A stretch of 11,396 nt of DNA from Gammaproteobacteria bacterium (GCA_030426005.1 JAUHZM010000078.1:1-11396), one strand, 5' to 3'; shown: positions 1 to 8,716, counted from the first letter of the stretch. Program-made: numbers and translations. The notes: generated from the letters alone by a model not told the origin.

Positions 1-419
1 TTGAGGAACTGGTGCAAATTGCCGCGCGTGCGCTGTCACCCGGGATCAATGATCCGTATACCGCCAACACCTGTTTAGATTGGCTTGGCAATGGGGTTGC
101 TGTAAGCGTGAACCACAGGCACCGCGGAGGCGCGCTAATGGATGACGAAGGGCGGATTAGAGTGCGTGTACCAACGTACACGTTTACCGATCTATGTGAA
201 TCTATTTTTAGTTCAATGCGACCCTACGTCACGACTGATTATAATGCCATGCTGCATATGGCCGAGGTGTTCAAAAGCATCCTGAACTGTGCAGATGAGG
301 GCGACAATAAGCACTGCGTGTTAGCGCACGCGCGAGCCTACCTCACCGATGCACTTGACCAGCACACGAGCGCGAGTAATCAGACCGGTATACGCCGAGC
401 GTATGCGCAGTTCGAATAA
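1..419 (+). CDS. DUF2254 family membrane protein, C-terminal part (5' end outside window)
   Basis: This is the 3' end of a gene that begins before the window. The reading frame is open from base 3 and gives 138 residues before the TAA at 417-419. The segment starts with EELVQIAARALSPGINDPYT, whose ALSPGINDP stretch I recognise as typical of the C-terminal part of DUF2254 proteins. These are predicted inner-membrane proteins with N-terminal transmembrane helices and a soluble C-terminal region; their function is not established. No membrane segment is visible here, as expected for the C-terminal part. A GTG at 12 lies inside the conserved motif and is unlikely to be the real start. tamA follows after 33 bases with no visible terminator, so read-through into tamA is possible. 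The family call rests on motif recognition and is fairly secure; the role is unknown. Confidence 0.8.
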   Translation, partial: EELVQIAARALSPGINDPYTANTCLDWLGNGVAVSVNHRHRGGALMDDEGRIRVRVPTYTFTDLCESIFSSMRPYVTTDYNAMLHMAEVFKSILNCADEGDNKHCVLAHARAYLTDALDQHTSASNQTGIRRAYAQFE

Positions 420-452
420 ACCAAAGACAACATCAGTTAACCACGTTACACC

Positions 453-2222
453 GTGAAAATTTTCACCATCATCCTCAGCATAATCTTGGTCAGCTGCGTT
501 CCAGCGGGTTCGCTCGTGGCCGGTGAGTCCGGGCGTCCTAAACTTGAGTTCCGAGGGATCGAAGACCCGTTACTAGAAAACGTGAAGCGAAATGTTCGGC
601 TAGCCACTCGACTACAGGACCCGAGCCCTATTACCACGGGTGAAATGCGACGCTTGCAGCGGCGTATTACCAACGAAATCAAACAGGCATTGCAACCCTA
701 TGGGTACTACAAGTCGACGATCCGCAAAGAGAGCACGGAAGCCACCGACACTCTGATCTATCATATTGAGCTCAATGCACCTGTGCGTATCAATCAGCTG
801 ACTTTGTCATTCCCTGAACCGGGTCAGCAACAGGCCGAGTTCACTGAATGGCGTGACAACTACCCATTACAGGTTGGCGATATTCTGGTACAACCGGCAT
901 ACGACGCACAGAAAAAGAGTCTACTCTCTACCGCACTTCGACTTGGCTACTTTGACGCGCGTTTCACCGAACATAAAATCACCATCAACGCGGATCGTAG
1001 CCAAGCAGACATCAACTTGGTATTCGACAGTGGCATGCGTTACAAAGTCGGCGACATTTCACTTATTTGGTCAACTGAAGAACGTGTGAAACAAAAGATA
1101 GACGACGACGTTCTCACACCACTGATCGCAGCCAAATCCGGACACTTTTATGACTCGGATGCGTTAAGCAAAACGCAGCGAGAACTGGCTGGTACTGGCT
1201 ACTTTTCCAGCGTCGACGTACAAACCGGGGAACCTGACGACACGGCTGGTGTGGTGCCTATCAATATCATGCTGACACCGAGCAAAAGCCGGGTTTATCA
1301 TGCGGAGATCGGGGCTGGCACCGACACCGGTTTACGTGGTGGAGTCGGCTTTGAGAATCGGCGAGTCAATCGCCACGGTCACAATCTAAACTTCCGCTTG
1401 GGTGGCTCTGAAATTAAGCGGTCCGCTATCATCAATTACCGCATACCCTTACCGCGTGACAAACTCGATAGCCTAAATTTCTTCGGGTCACTGGAAGAAG
1501 AGATCGGCGACACTCGTCAATACAAACTCAGCAAGATCGGTTCTGAGTTAACAGTCGGCTGGAGGGACGCATTGGTGAGTTTCGGGCTCACTGCCAGCCG
1601 CGAAAAGTACACACGATTAAACCGCGTTGGCATTGCAGGCGAACAAACCACGGATCTGATAATGCCCAGCTTGGAATGGTCACGCACAGTGCGAGATGAC
1701 CTGTATTTCCCGACGCAAGGGTGGAGTGCATCCATCCTGATGCGCGGGGCCGACAAACATCTGGCCTCCGACATCGACCTTGCGCAGATCATCGTCGACG
1801 CTAAAAGCTTACACAGCCTCGGCAAAGGCAAAATTAAAACTCGCGTCAAACTTGCTGGCAGCGTCATTGACGAAGCAGTTCGATTACCGGAGTCTCTGGG
1901 GTTTCTAGCTGGTGGTGATGACAGCATTCGTGGCTATCGTTACGAAAGTATTGGCGTCGAACGGAACGGCGTTACCACTGTTGGCAAAAACCTGATTGTT
2001 GGCAGTATTGAGTATCAGCACCCAATAAAATCAAACTTCGCATGGGCTACTTTTATCGATGCTGGCGACGTATTCGATGGCAATGCCCGCTACAAAAAGG
2101 GGGCTGGGATGGGCCTACGTTGGCGTCTCCCTTTTGGCGCACTACGATTAGACCTCGCGTCCGCACTGGACCGACCTGGTGATCCAGTCCGCTTGCACTT
2201 TAGTTTCGGGACCGATCTATGA
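453..2222 (+). CDS. tamA: TamA, outer-membrane Omp85-family assembly factor
   Basis: The 589-residue product is close in length to E. coli TamA. TamA is the outer-membrane subunit of the translocation and assembly module, which with TamB helps insert certain beta-barrel proteins and is linked to lipid transport to the outer membrane. Residues 1-23 are a signal peptide with a likely cleavage after LVA. Three POTRA domains follow at about 27-270, including GYFDARF and GTGYFSSV segments, then a 16-strand barrel at about 275-589. GGDDSIRGY at 487-495 is the conserved loop-6 IRGY motif of Omp85 proteins. The C-terminus RLHFSFGTDL resembles the TamA beta-signal. The start is GTG at 453 with no clear Shine-Dalgarno; no upstream alternative looks better. 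The signal peptide also contains LVSC at 12-15, which resembles a lipobox. The stop overlaps the tamB start by four bases. Confidence 0.93.
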   Translation: MKIFTIILSIILVSCVPAGSLVAGESGRPKLEFRGIEDPLLENVKRNVRLATRLQDPSPITTGEMRRLQRRITNEIKQALQPYGYYKSTIRKESTEATDTLIYHIELNAPVRINQLTLSFPEPGQQQAEFTEWRDNYPLQVGDILVQPAYDAQKKSLLSTALRLGYFDARFTEHKITINADRSQADINLVFDSGMRYKVGDISLIWSTEERVKQKIDDDVLTPLIAAKSGHFYDSDALSKTQRELAGTGYFSSVDVQTGEPDDTAGVVPINIMLTPSKSRVYHAEIGAGTDTGLRGGVGFENRRVNRHGHNLNFRLGGSEIKRSAIINYRIPLPRDKLDSLNFFGSLEEEIGDTRQYKLSKIGSELTVGWRDALVSFGLTASREKYTRLNRVGIAGEQTTDLIMPSLEWSRTVRDDLYFPTQGWSASILMRGADKHLASDIDLAQIIVDAKSLHSLGKGKIKTRVKLAGSVIDEAVRLPESLGFLAGGDDSIRGYRYESIGVERNGVTTVGKNLIVGSIEYQHPIKSNFAWATFIDAGDVFDGNARYKKGAGMGLRWRLPFGALRLDLASALDRPGDPVRLHFSFGTDL

Positions 2223-5200
2223 AGCTTGTTCTGAAATGGGGGCTTTATATCCTCTTAGCCCTGATCGCGATCATCGGTTTGCTCATTTTTTGGCTGGCAA
2301 GAACAGAGTCCGGACTCAATTGGTTGGTCAATCGCATTCCACAGGTAACCGAAGTGCGCGGTCTGAGTGGCTCCTTAAATAAGCTTTCATTTGAAACCTT
2401 ACACGTTGATTTCGGCTCCGGCGATGTCACAGTGCATAACGGAAAACTGTATTGGGAACCAACAGCGTTACGACACCGTCAGGTACTGGTAGAAACACTC
2501 GAAGCAAGCAAGGTGCAAATCAGCCTACAACCGGCAACCGAAAAGACGCCGTTCGAGCCTTGGCAAGGCGTTAATATCCCAGCGACAGTTCGAGTTCAAA
2601 ATGCAGCGATTCAGAATCTCACGCTCAAGAACGCAGAGAGTGGGGAGGCATCACTGGCCATCGATTCAATCGCCGCGCAAGCGCAAATCGAGAACAATCA
2701 GCTTCGCATTGCCAAGTTGACCGTCGGTGGTCTGATGGGGCAGCCAGAGAATTTGGTCACTATTAACGGCACTGTTGATCTAAGCGCTAAACCACGCGGG
2801 CCGGTCGATTTGCATACACAAGTGCACTGGCAACTCGGTGAACAGCAATTGGTCACCGCCGGCAGAATACACGGTCAGTGGCGTAAGTTGGCATTAGCAC
2901 AAACGGTTACTAGCCCGCTACACACAACAATTTCCGGGCACCTTACTGATCTATTAAGCAAGGACATACACTGGGAAAGCCAAATCCAAAGTGCAGCCAT
3001 CCAGGGCCAAACCTTACTTGGCGAATCCGTTGAGCTTACACCTGGCAGCCTCAGTTTTGATGGCAGCTTTCAACCTGAGAAAGGATTAGCCGGTCTAAAC
3101 GCTACCTTGCAAGGCAGTTTGCAAGGTGGCAATCCAACCCTATCTTTTTGGACGCTTGACGCGAATATCGCTTACTCACAAGATCGATTGACCGTACACA
3201 CTGCTAAGCTTACTCAAAAGGGTAAGGAGACACCGATCACGGCAGTTGCCTCAGGATCTATCGCCCAACTTAGCCACGGCCTACAGAAGTCCATAATCAA
3301 CCTTGAAGGTGAACTTACTGACGCAACCTGGCCCTTGCTGGAGCCCAATCCGCTACTTAATACGGACGCTGAATTTAAGCTGACAGGCCGCTATGGAGAA
3401 TTCAATTTGCTCACCCAGGCGCGTGGAGCACTACAATCGCACCCGATGCAGGCCGACCTAGATGTTTTACTCGGTGTGGATCAACTCCGCATCAAACAAG
3501 CACAATTTCGTAGTGGTGATACCGTCGCCGATGTTGAAGGTGAGGTAGGTGACAACCTGGCGCTAAGCTGGCAGTTAGACGCACCGGATCTAAATACGAT
3601 ACTGCCCCAGATGCATGGCCGCATTAAAAGCCAGGGGGAACTCACCGGCTCCAAACAATCACCCATAATCAATGGCACACTGGCTGCAGAGTCACTGCTA
3701 ATCCAAGGGTTAGCTATCGGCAACCTCAATGCCGAGGCGGCGCTGTCATTGCGCGACGCCGAGGCACCCTTACGTGTCTCGGTTGATCTAACCGGCTTAC
3801 AAAATAGCGGTCAGGTTCTAGCTCAACACGTAAATCTAAACGTAACCGGCACCAGCGCGAATCACAGCTTGAAACTGAATGGCGAACTGACACCAGAGCG
3901 AAATCTCACAATCAACGGCACCGGACGCTTAAATGACCAAACCTGGTCGGGTCTGTTCAACACAATCGCGCTCACCGACCCAGTGCTACGTGACTGGCAA
4001 TTACAAGACTCAATGGCTATTGAGGTGAGTCAGAACCGTGCCAGTCTCGCGAACACCTGCTTTATTAACAACTCTCAATCAGTTTGCGCAGAGTTTGTGA
4101 GGTCAACAGACGCCCTCGATGCCAATGTACAACTCGATGATCTCCAACTTGCCAATCTGAATCGTTTCATGAGCCTGTACGATCTGCGTGTGACAGGCGT
4201 CGCCAACGGCGCGATCCAGATGACGCAACAAGGCGCTAACTCCACGGCCCAGATCAATGGCGAACTGCGGTCAGACGACGCTTTGATAAGCTGGGAGACG
4301 TTGAATGATGAACAGTTGGAAACCGAAAGCCTGGCCTTTAAATCAATCAGTCTGTCATTAGAGCAACAGTCAACGCTCTCTCTACGCGCCGACATAGAAC
4401 TTGAGAACAGCGATAGCGCTCATGTAAAGCTCGATGTTGCCCAGCCACTCGGCAGCGTAAATTTTCAGGCAGCCGCCATTGAAGGTGGAACCACCTTGGC
4501 AATAGCCGACCTGTCCGTGTTACCGCCTTCACTGTTAAACGACATTAATCTTAATGGCCAGTTTAGCGTTGATGCCATTATAGCTGGCACGGTCGCCTCA
4601 CCAACAATCGATGTGACGGCTGATGTTGACGATGCTGTAGCCAAAGTTCATCAACTTGGCCTCAATCTGAAAGACATCAACCTACAAGCTCGCTCCAATG
4701 GCAGTCCACAAATCCAGTTAACGGGAGGACTACAGTCAGGTGAAGGTCAATTACAGTTTAATGGTGTGGTGGATTTACAAACAATCAAACAGCCCACGAT
4801 CACACTCTCTGCGCGCGGCAGCAATCTACAACTTGCCAACACCAATGACATGCTCGCAGTCGGTGATCTAGACATCAAGACATTGATCACCAATGACCTG
4901 ATTGATGTCTCCGGCAACATCGTGATTGCGCAGGCAGAATTAGACTTCAAAGTACCTGAAAGTGCTGTTATGGCATCCGATGATGTTGTACTCGAAGGCG
5001 AAGATACGTTACGCACACGCACGAAACAACGCCTTGATCTAACGATCGACCTTGGATCAAAGACCCATTTTCAAGCACAGGGCCTGGATGCCACACTCGC
5101 AGGAAAACTCCGAGTCTACCAACGCCCCAATGGCATTGTACGCGGTGAGGGACAGATCAATTTGCAAGACGGACGATATAAAGCCTATGAGCAGGATTTG

Positions 5201-5737
5201 GCCATCGACCAAGGCAAGCTGGTGTTTACTGGCGGCAGCATCGATGACCCCACACTCGACATCCGTGCTCAGAAGACGGTCAATTCAATGACTGCCGGCG
5301 TTGCGGTAAGCGGGCGCGCCCGAAGTCCAAGACTGAACCTATATTCCACACCAACCATGCCAGATCAGGACATCTTATCGGTACTGATTTTCGACAAACC
5401 CGTTACAGATCTGGGTTCACAGGATGGAATTACTTTACTACGCATTGCCAATTCCCTGCGTGGCGATGGCCAAAGCCAGAGCATGATTGAAAAAACCACA
5501 GATAAGATTCAACAAACTCTGGGCCTCACCGATCTGGCATTGGACGTCAACGGCGAAAGCCCCACAATTCAAGCGGGTAAACAGCTCTCGTCAAAGTTTT
5601 ACGTTGGCTATGGGTATGGTTTGCTGGACGCCACGCAGTCGCTGATTCTTAAGTATCAATTAAACGATGCGTGGTCAATTAAGGCAGATGTCGGCGCCGA
5701 CAGCGGCGCCGATCTACGCTATCAAATAGAGCGTTAA
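2219..5737 (+). CDS. tamB: TamB, AsmA-like inner-membrane/periplasmic partner of TamA
   Basis: The 1172-residue product is a little shorter than E. coli TamB. Family knowledge: TamB is anchored in the inner membrane, crosses the periplasm as a long groove-shaped beta structure, and contacts TamA; it is also one of the AsmA-like proteins implicated in phospholipid transport to the outer membrane. Residues about 7-27 (YILLALIAIIGLLIFWLA) form the single membrane anchor. The long middle is repetitive beta-strand sequence with little charge clustering. The C-terminal DUF490/TamB domain covers about 830-1172 and ends with YVGYGYGLLDATQSLILKY and SGADLRYQIE, very typical of the family. C614 and C623 sit close together and could form a disulfide. 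The ATG lies in an ATGA overlap with the tamA stop and has only a weak upstream GGGA, which points to translational coupling. The gene converges on the GH3 gene. Confidence 0.94.
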   Translation: MKLVLKWGLYILLALIAIIGLLIFWLARTESGLNWLVNRIPQVTEVRGLSGSLNKLSFETLHVDFGSGDVTVHNGKLYWEPTALRHRQVLVETLEASKVQISLQPATEKTPFEPWQGVNIPATVRVQNAAIQNLTLKNAESGEASLAIDSIAAQAQIENNQLRIAKLTVGGLMGQPENLVTINGTVDLSAKPRGPVDLHTQVHWQLGEQQLVTAGRIHGQWRKLALAQTVTSPLHTTISGHLTDLLSKDIHWESQIQSAAIQGQTLLGESVELTPGSLSFDGSFQPEKGLAGLNATLQGSLQGGNPTLSFWTLDANIAYSQDRLTVHTAKLTQKGKETPITAVASGSIAQLSHGLQKSIINLEGELTDATWPLLEPNPLLNTDAEFKLTGRYGEFNLLTQARGALQSHPMQADLDVLLGVDQLRIKQAQFRSGDTVADVEGEVGDNLALSWQLDAPDLNTILPQMHGRIKSQGELTGSKQSPIINGTLAAESLLIQGLAIGNLNAEAALSLRDAEAPLRVSVDLTGLQNSGQVLAQHVNLNVTGTSANHSLKLNGELTPERNLTINGTGRLNDQTWSGLFNTIALTDPVLRDWQLQDSMAIEVSQNRASLANTCFINNSQSVCAEFVRSTDALDANVQLDDLQLANLNRFMSLYDLRVTGVANGAIQMTQQGANSTAQINGELRSDDALISWETLNDEQLETESLAFKSISLSLEQQSTLSLRADIELENSDSAHVKLDVAQPLGSVNFQAAAIEGGTTLAIADLSVLPPSLLNDINLNGQFSVDAIIAGTVASPTIDVTADVDDAVAKVHQLGLNLKDINLQARSNGSPQIQLTGGLQSGEGQLQFNGVVDLQTIKQPTITLSARGSNLQLANTNDMLAVGDLDIKTLITNDLIDVSGNIVIAQAELDFKVPESAVMASDDVVLEGEDTLRTRTKQRLDLTIDLGSKTHFQAQGLDATLAGKLRVYQRPNGIVRGEGQINLQDGRYKAYEQDLAIDQGKLVFTGGSIDDPTLDIRAQKTVNSMTAGVAVSGRARSPRLNLYSTPTMPDQDILSVLIFDKPVTDLGSQDGITLLRIANSLRGDGQSQSMIEKTTDKIQQTLGLTDLALDVNGESPTIQAGKQLSSKFYVGYGYGLLDATQSLILKYQLNDAWSIKADVGADSGADLRYQIER
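5691..5712. other. GC-rich inverted repeat (hairpin) in the last codons of tamB
   Basis: TCGGCGCC at 5691-5698 pairs perfectly with GGCGCCGA at 5705-5712 around the six-base loop GACAGC. It encodes part of the conserved GADSGAD stretch near the TamB C-terminus, so it may simply reflect the protein sequence. It also lies about 39 bases beyond the GH3 stop codon on the minus strand, in the place expected for a 3'-end structure of the GH3 transcript. No T-run follows on either strand, so it is not a classical intrinsic terminator. Confidence 0.45.
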
Positions 5738-5750
5738 TCCGCGAAGCGAC

Positions 5751-8378
5751 TTATTGACAAGAAACAGTCATGTCGGTGTTGGTAATCAACAACTCCGAAA
5801 ACGACAGCTCAAGCTTACCGCTCGACTGCAATTGGAACGGCACCTCGACTTTCGCCAGATTTGCACCGGCGTCAGCAAAGCATGACAAGCCTATTTGAAT
5901 CGACTGCCATTCATTTTTAGGTAAGGCTGCCAGCTGCGCTGTGATATCAACACTGCCCGTGCAATACACACCACACGACATGCTGAGCTGTACCTTGGCA
6001 TCCTCAAGTTCGGTCACGCGAACTTGCATGCGCAACACCGCTGAATCGCCAAAATCTTTACTCAAATCCATTGCCTGTTCCGCAACCAATGCGTAAACCG
6101 AGTCGCTACCGTCAAATTGCAGCAGGCGCGCATCTTCCTGAACATCGCGATCCAGAGTACGAACTTTCAGCCCCTCGACTTCCAGGACATTACTGCTCAT
6201 TTCCTGTAATCCTGGTACGCGACCGGCCTTCGCGATCAACGGCGACTGAACGGATTTACGGAATAACACACGCTCAGCAACCGACGATGGTTTCGCAGCG
6301 GCAACCAGGTTTTCACTCAGATCATCAGACAACGTTGATGGCTCACCATATTGCAACCCAAAACCGTATGGCAGTAGTGGTGCGTATTCTGCATCGCCAC
6401 GATTCACCACCGTTTGGTCAGGTCGTGCTGGCCATGAGAATGACAGTTTGCCGGTAAAGTCATGACGAATCGAGCCGTCAACCGCGCGGAACAGGACATC
6501 AGCCACACCAATGCCCTCGCTACCTGGTAACCAAGCTGCTACGAAAGCGTCTGAGGCATTAAGCTCTGGATTAACCCAAAGTGGGCGACCTGAAATAAAA
6601 ACCGATACGACGGGAATGCCTTGCGCCTTTAATTTTCTCAATAAGGCCAAGTCTTTCTTATTCCCCGCTTGATACTCAAGTGTCTCGATATCGCCATTGC
6701 CTTCGGCGTAGGGTTCTTCCCCAAACACTACGATCGCAACATCCGGTTTTTGCTGATAATCGCCTGTCTCTGAAAGTTCCGCTACGCCGCCTGCTTCAGA
6801 CACCCAATGCTCAATCCCCTGGAATATGGATGTGCCCCCTGGAAAATCGTCGTTCTTGTTACCGGTTCCTTGCCAGGTAATCGTCCAACCACCTGACTGT
6901 TTACCAATATTATGTGCCGCATCACCGGCGACTAAGACCCGCTGTTGCGGATTCAGTGGTAAAAGTTGTTCTTTATTCTTCAGCAAGACCAATGACTCAC
7001 GCACCGCACGACGAGCGATCGCGCGATGCTCCGGTGCACCAATAATTTCCAGCTTTCCGGATAATGCACGTTTAGCTGGACTGGGCTTATCGAATACACC
7101 GGCACGGATCTTAACGCGCAACACTCGGCTCACCGCATCGTCGATTCGCGACTCGGTAATCTCACCGCTTTTGACTTGTGCAATGGTATTAAATAGAAGC
7201 GGTTTCCAAGCGTCGGACGGAGCCATAAACACATCCAACCCGGCATTGATTGCCTGACTACAACGTTGATTGCTACAGCCTTTAATCTGCCCGTGCCCCA
7301 GCCAGTCACCGACCACAAACCCGTCAAACCCCATTTTGTTTTTCAATACATCGGTCAGCAGGTACTTATGACCATGCATTTTCTTACCATGCCACGAGTT
7401 AAAAGATGCCATCACCGTTTGGGAACCTGCGCTCAAACCGCCAACATAGCCCTGTGCATGCAAATCAAAAAGGTCTTGTTCAGACGCAATATTATCGCCC
7501 TGATCAACTCCGTTTTCAGTACCACCATCACCGAGAAAATGTTTGACGGTCGAAATCACGTGGTCGTCGTCTAAAAAGTCCGATTCGCCATAGCCGCCTT
7601 GTAGACCCTTAACAATCGCAGCTGAATAGGCGCGAACAATCTCGGGGTCTTCAGAATACCCCTCGTAAGTTCGACCCCAACGATCATTGCGCACCACCGC
7701 CACGGTTGGTGCGAATACCCAATCGATGCCTGTCGCCATCACTTCACGCGCGGTCGCACCGGCGATTTCCTCGATCAACGCTGGATTGTTTGCTGCACCT
7801 AAACCAATATTGTGTGGAAACAGGGTCGCACCAATGACATTGTTGTGACCATGTACCGCGTCGGTTCCCCAGATGGTCGGAATCGAAGAGCCATCCAAGG
7901 TGTCGTCCACCGATGCTTGATACATGGCTTCGGCCAAGGCTATCCAATCATCCGGCGTAGCATGTTTATTGTTGTTGGGGAACGCACCGCCACCGTTTAA
8001 GTATGAGCCAAAGCCGTAACGACGCATATCTTCAATCGTCACATCACGAATTTCTGGCTGAATCAACTGCGCTACTTTTTGTTCCAGCGTCATGCCAGCC
8101 AAGATTTCTTGAATCTTAGCTTCCACTGCAGGGTCTTTCGGCTTAATCGGCAGTTCTGGCCATATAGATGGATCCAATTGGCTTTGCGTCGACTCAGCTG
8201 TTACCAACTCAGACGCGAGCTCGTCGACGGAATCTGACGACCCATCGCAGGCAATTAAAGAAAGAAAGAGACACAGGAGCCCAGAGGCTTTGACCGAGGG
8301 GACGATTCGTTGTTTTTGATTAGACATTATTGTTTTTATGTTTCGGCATTCCGATTGCTGTTTCACTAATACAGTCAT
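5751..8378 (-). CDS. GH3 exo-beta-1,3/1,4-glucan glucohydrolase, predicted lipoprotein (ExoP type)
   Basis: This GH3 enzyme releases glucose from the non-reducing ends of beta-glucans or their oligosaccharides. Numbered from the chosen start it has 875 residues: a (beta/alpha)8 domain at about 60-400, a GH3 C domain at about 445-660, and a beta-sandwich at about 700-875 like the C-terminal domain of ExoP exo-glucanases. The catalytic nucleophile is D358 in FVVGDWLGHG; the likely acid/base is E559 in EEPYAEGNGD, by comparison with barley ExoI. A hydrophobic segment ends in the lipobox LIAC (C44), followed by an acidic serine-rich tether. The ATG at 8378 was chosen because AGGAGGTG lies just upstream. 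The ATG at 8327 (MSNQKQ) would give a more normal lipoprotein signal with the Cys at 27 but lacks a ribosome site. The GTG at 8405 is less likely. Asp follows the lipid Cys, suggesting inner-membrane retention. Specificity (1,3 versus 1,4) is inferred. Confidence 0.93.
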   Translation of the reverse strand: MTVLVKQQSECRNIKTIMSNQKQRIVPSVKASGLLCLFLSLIACDGSSDSVDELASELVTAESTQSQLDPSIWPELPIKPKDPAVEAKIQEILAGMTLEQKVAQLIQPEIRDVTIEDMRRYGFGSYLNGGGAFPNNNKHATPDDWIALAEAMYQASVDDTLDGSSIPTIWGTDAVHGHNNVIGATLFPHNIGLGAANNPALIEEIAGATAREVMATGIDWVFAPTVAVVRNDRWGRTYEGYSEDPEIVRAYSAAIVKGLQGGYGESDFLDDDHVISTVKHFLGDGGTENGVDQGDNIASEQDLFDLHAQGYVGGLSAGSQTVMASFNSWHGKKMHGHKYLLTDVLKNKMGFDGFVVGDWLGHGQIKGCSNQRCSQAINAGLDVFMAPSDAWKPLLFNTIAQVKSGEITESRIDDAVSRVLRVKIRAGVFDKPSPAKRALSGKLEIIGAPEHRAIARRAVRESLVLLKNKEQLLPLNPQQRVLVAGDAAHNIGKQSGGWTITWQGTGNKNDDFPGGTSIFQGIEHWVSEAGGVAELSETGDYQQKPDVAIVVFGEEPYAEGNGDIETLEYQAGNKKDLALLRKLKAQGIPVVSVFISGRPLWVNPELNASDAFVAAWLPGSEGIGVADVLFRAVDGSIRHDFTGKLSFSWPARPDQTVVNRGDAEYAPLLPYGFGLQYGEPSTLSDDLSENLVAAAKPSSVAERVLFRKSVQSPLIAKAGRVPGLQEMSSNVLEVEGLKVRTLDRDVQEDARLLQFDGSDSVYALVAEQAMDLSKDFGDSAVLRMQVRVTELEDAKVQLSMSCGVYCTGSVDITAQLAALPKNEWQSIQIGLSCFADAGANLAKVEVPFQLQSSGKLELSFSELLITNTDMTVSCQ

Positions 8379-8380
8379 GC

Positions 8381-8388
8381 CACCTCCT
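8381..8388 (-). promoter_or_regulatory. Strong Shine-Dalgarno that decides the GH3 start
   Basis: Read on the minus strand this is AGGAGGTG, a near-perfect match to the 16S rRNA 3' end, two bases before the ATG at 8378 (four bases counted from GGAGG). The spacing is shorter than usual, but such a match is unlikely by chance. It favours 8378 over the in-frame ATG at 8327, which has no purine-rich site in front of it. Confidence 0.6.
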
Positions 8389-8399
8389 AACTCAGCATG

Positions 8400-8419
8400 A
8401 CGCACGCTCGATAGTGCGT
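8400..8419. repeat. Short inverted repeat upstream of the GH3 gene
   Basis: ACGCAC at 8400-8405 and GTGCGT at 8414-8419 are reverse complements separated by the eight bases GCTCGATA. On the minus strand this lies about 12 bases before the Shine-Dalgarno of the GH3 gene. It could be an operator or a leader hairpin that affects GH3 expression. A six-base stem is common by chance, so the call is weak. Confidence 0.3.
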
Positions 8420-8609
8420 TAGCTCACTTTCGGGTTCGACCAAGTAATTGCATTTGACGTAATTTGTACAAGAATTAGCAGCCACACCAGCAACCCGTAT
8501 CCATCAAGGCCAAGCGTGACATAAGCCCAATTTTTACAAAAAAATATGCCGCAGATTCTCGCGTCCAAATTTAAGCAGCCGCTGTTATTTAGTCGATTAC
8601 CACGCAGAG

Positions 8610-8623
8610 CTAACTTAAGTTAG
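8610..8623. promoter_or_regulatory. Perfect 14-base palindrome, candidate operator for both glucanase genes
   Basis: CTAACTTAAGTTAG is its own reverse complement. It lies in the divergent intergenic region, about 101 bases before the GH16 start and about 232 bases from the GH3 start. AGAGC flanks or overlaps it on both sides as a direct repeat (8606-8610 and 8622-8626). A palindrome of this size and place suits a dimeric regulator. I do not recognise it as the site of a known family, and no regulator gene is in the window. Confidence 0.4.
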
Positions 8624-8710
8624 AGCCACCAAAGCGCCACCTGCAGCCAGGTCACCACTCGTGGAAAAGGCTGCGCCTAAGAGCGTATGACTAACTAGCA
8701 ACAAACCATC

Positions 8711-8716
8711 AAGGAG
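8711..8716 (+). promoter_or_regulatory. Shine-Dalgarno of the GH16 gene
   Basis: AAGGAG lies seven bases before the ATG at 8724, ideal spacing. It favours this start over the in-frame ATG at residue 7, which would shorten the positively charged start of the signal peptide. Confidence 0.8.

Noticed and set aside
1517..1927. 136-residue open frame on the minus strand
   Set aside because: It is a shadow of the TamA barrel-coding sequence.
5691..5712. Intrinsic terminator
   Set aside because: The stem is strong but no T-run follows on either strand, so it is listed only as a hairpin.
6826..7257. 143-residue open frame on the plus strand opposite the GH3 gene
   Set aside because: It lies fully antisense to a clear GH3 catalytic region, has no recognisable domain, and its composition is that of a shadow frame.
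8454..8459. TTGACG as a -35 box
   Set aside because: No acceptable -10 hexamer lies 16-18 bases downstream.
8686..8691. TATGAC as a -10 box for the GH16 gene
   Set aside because: Four of six bases match, but the -35 position holds GGAAAA, so a sigma-70 promoter is not supported.
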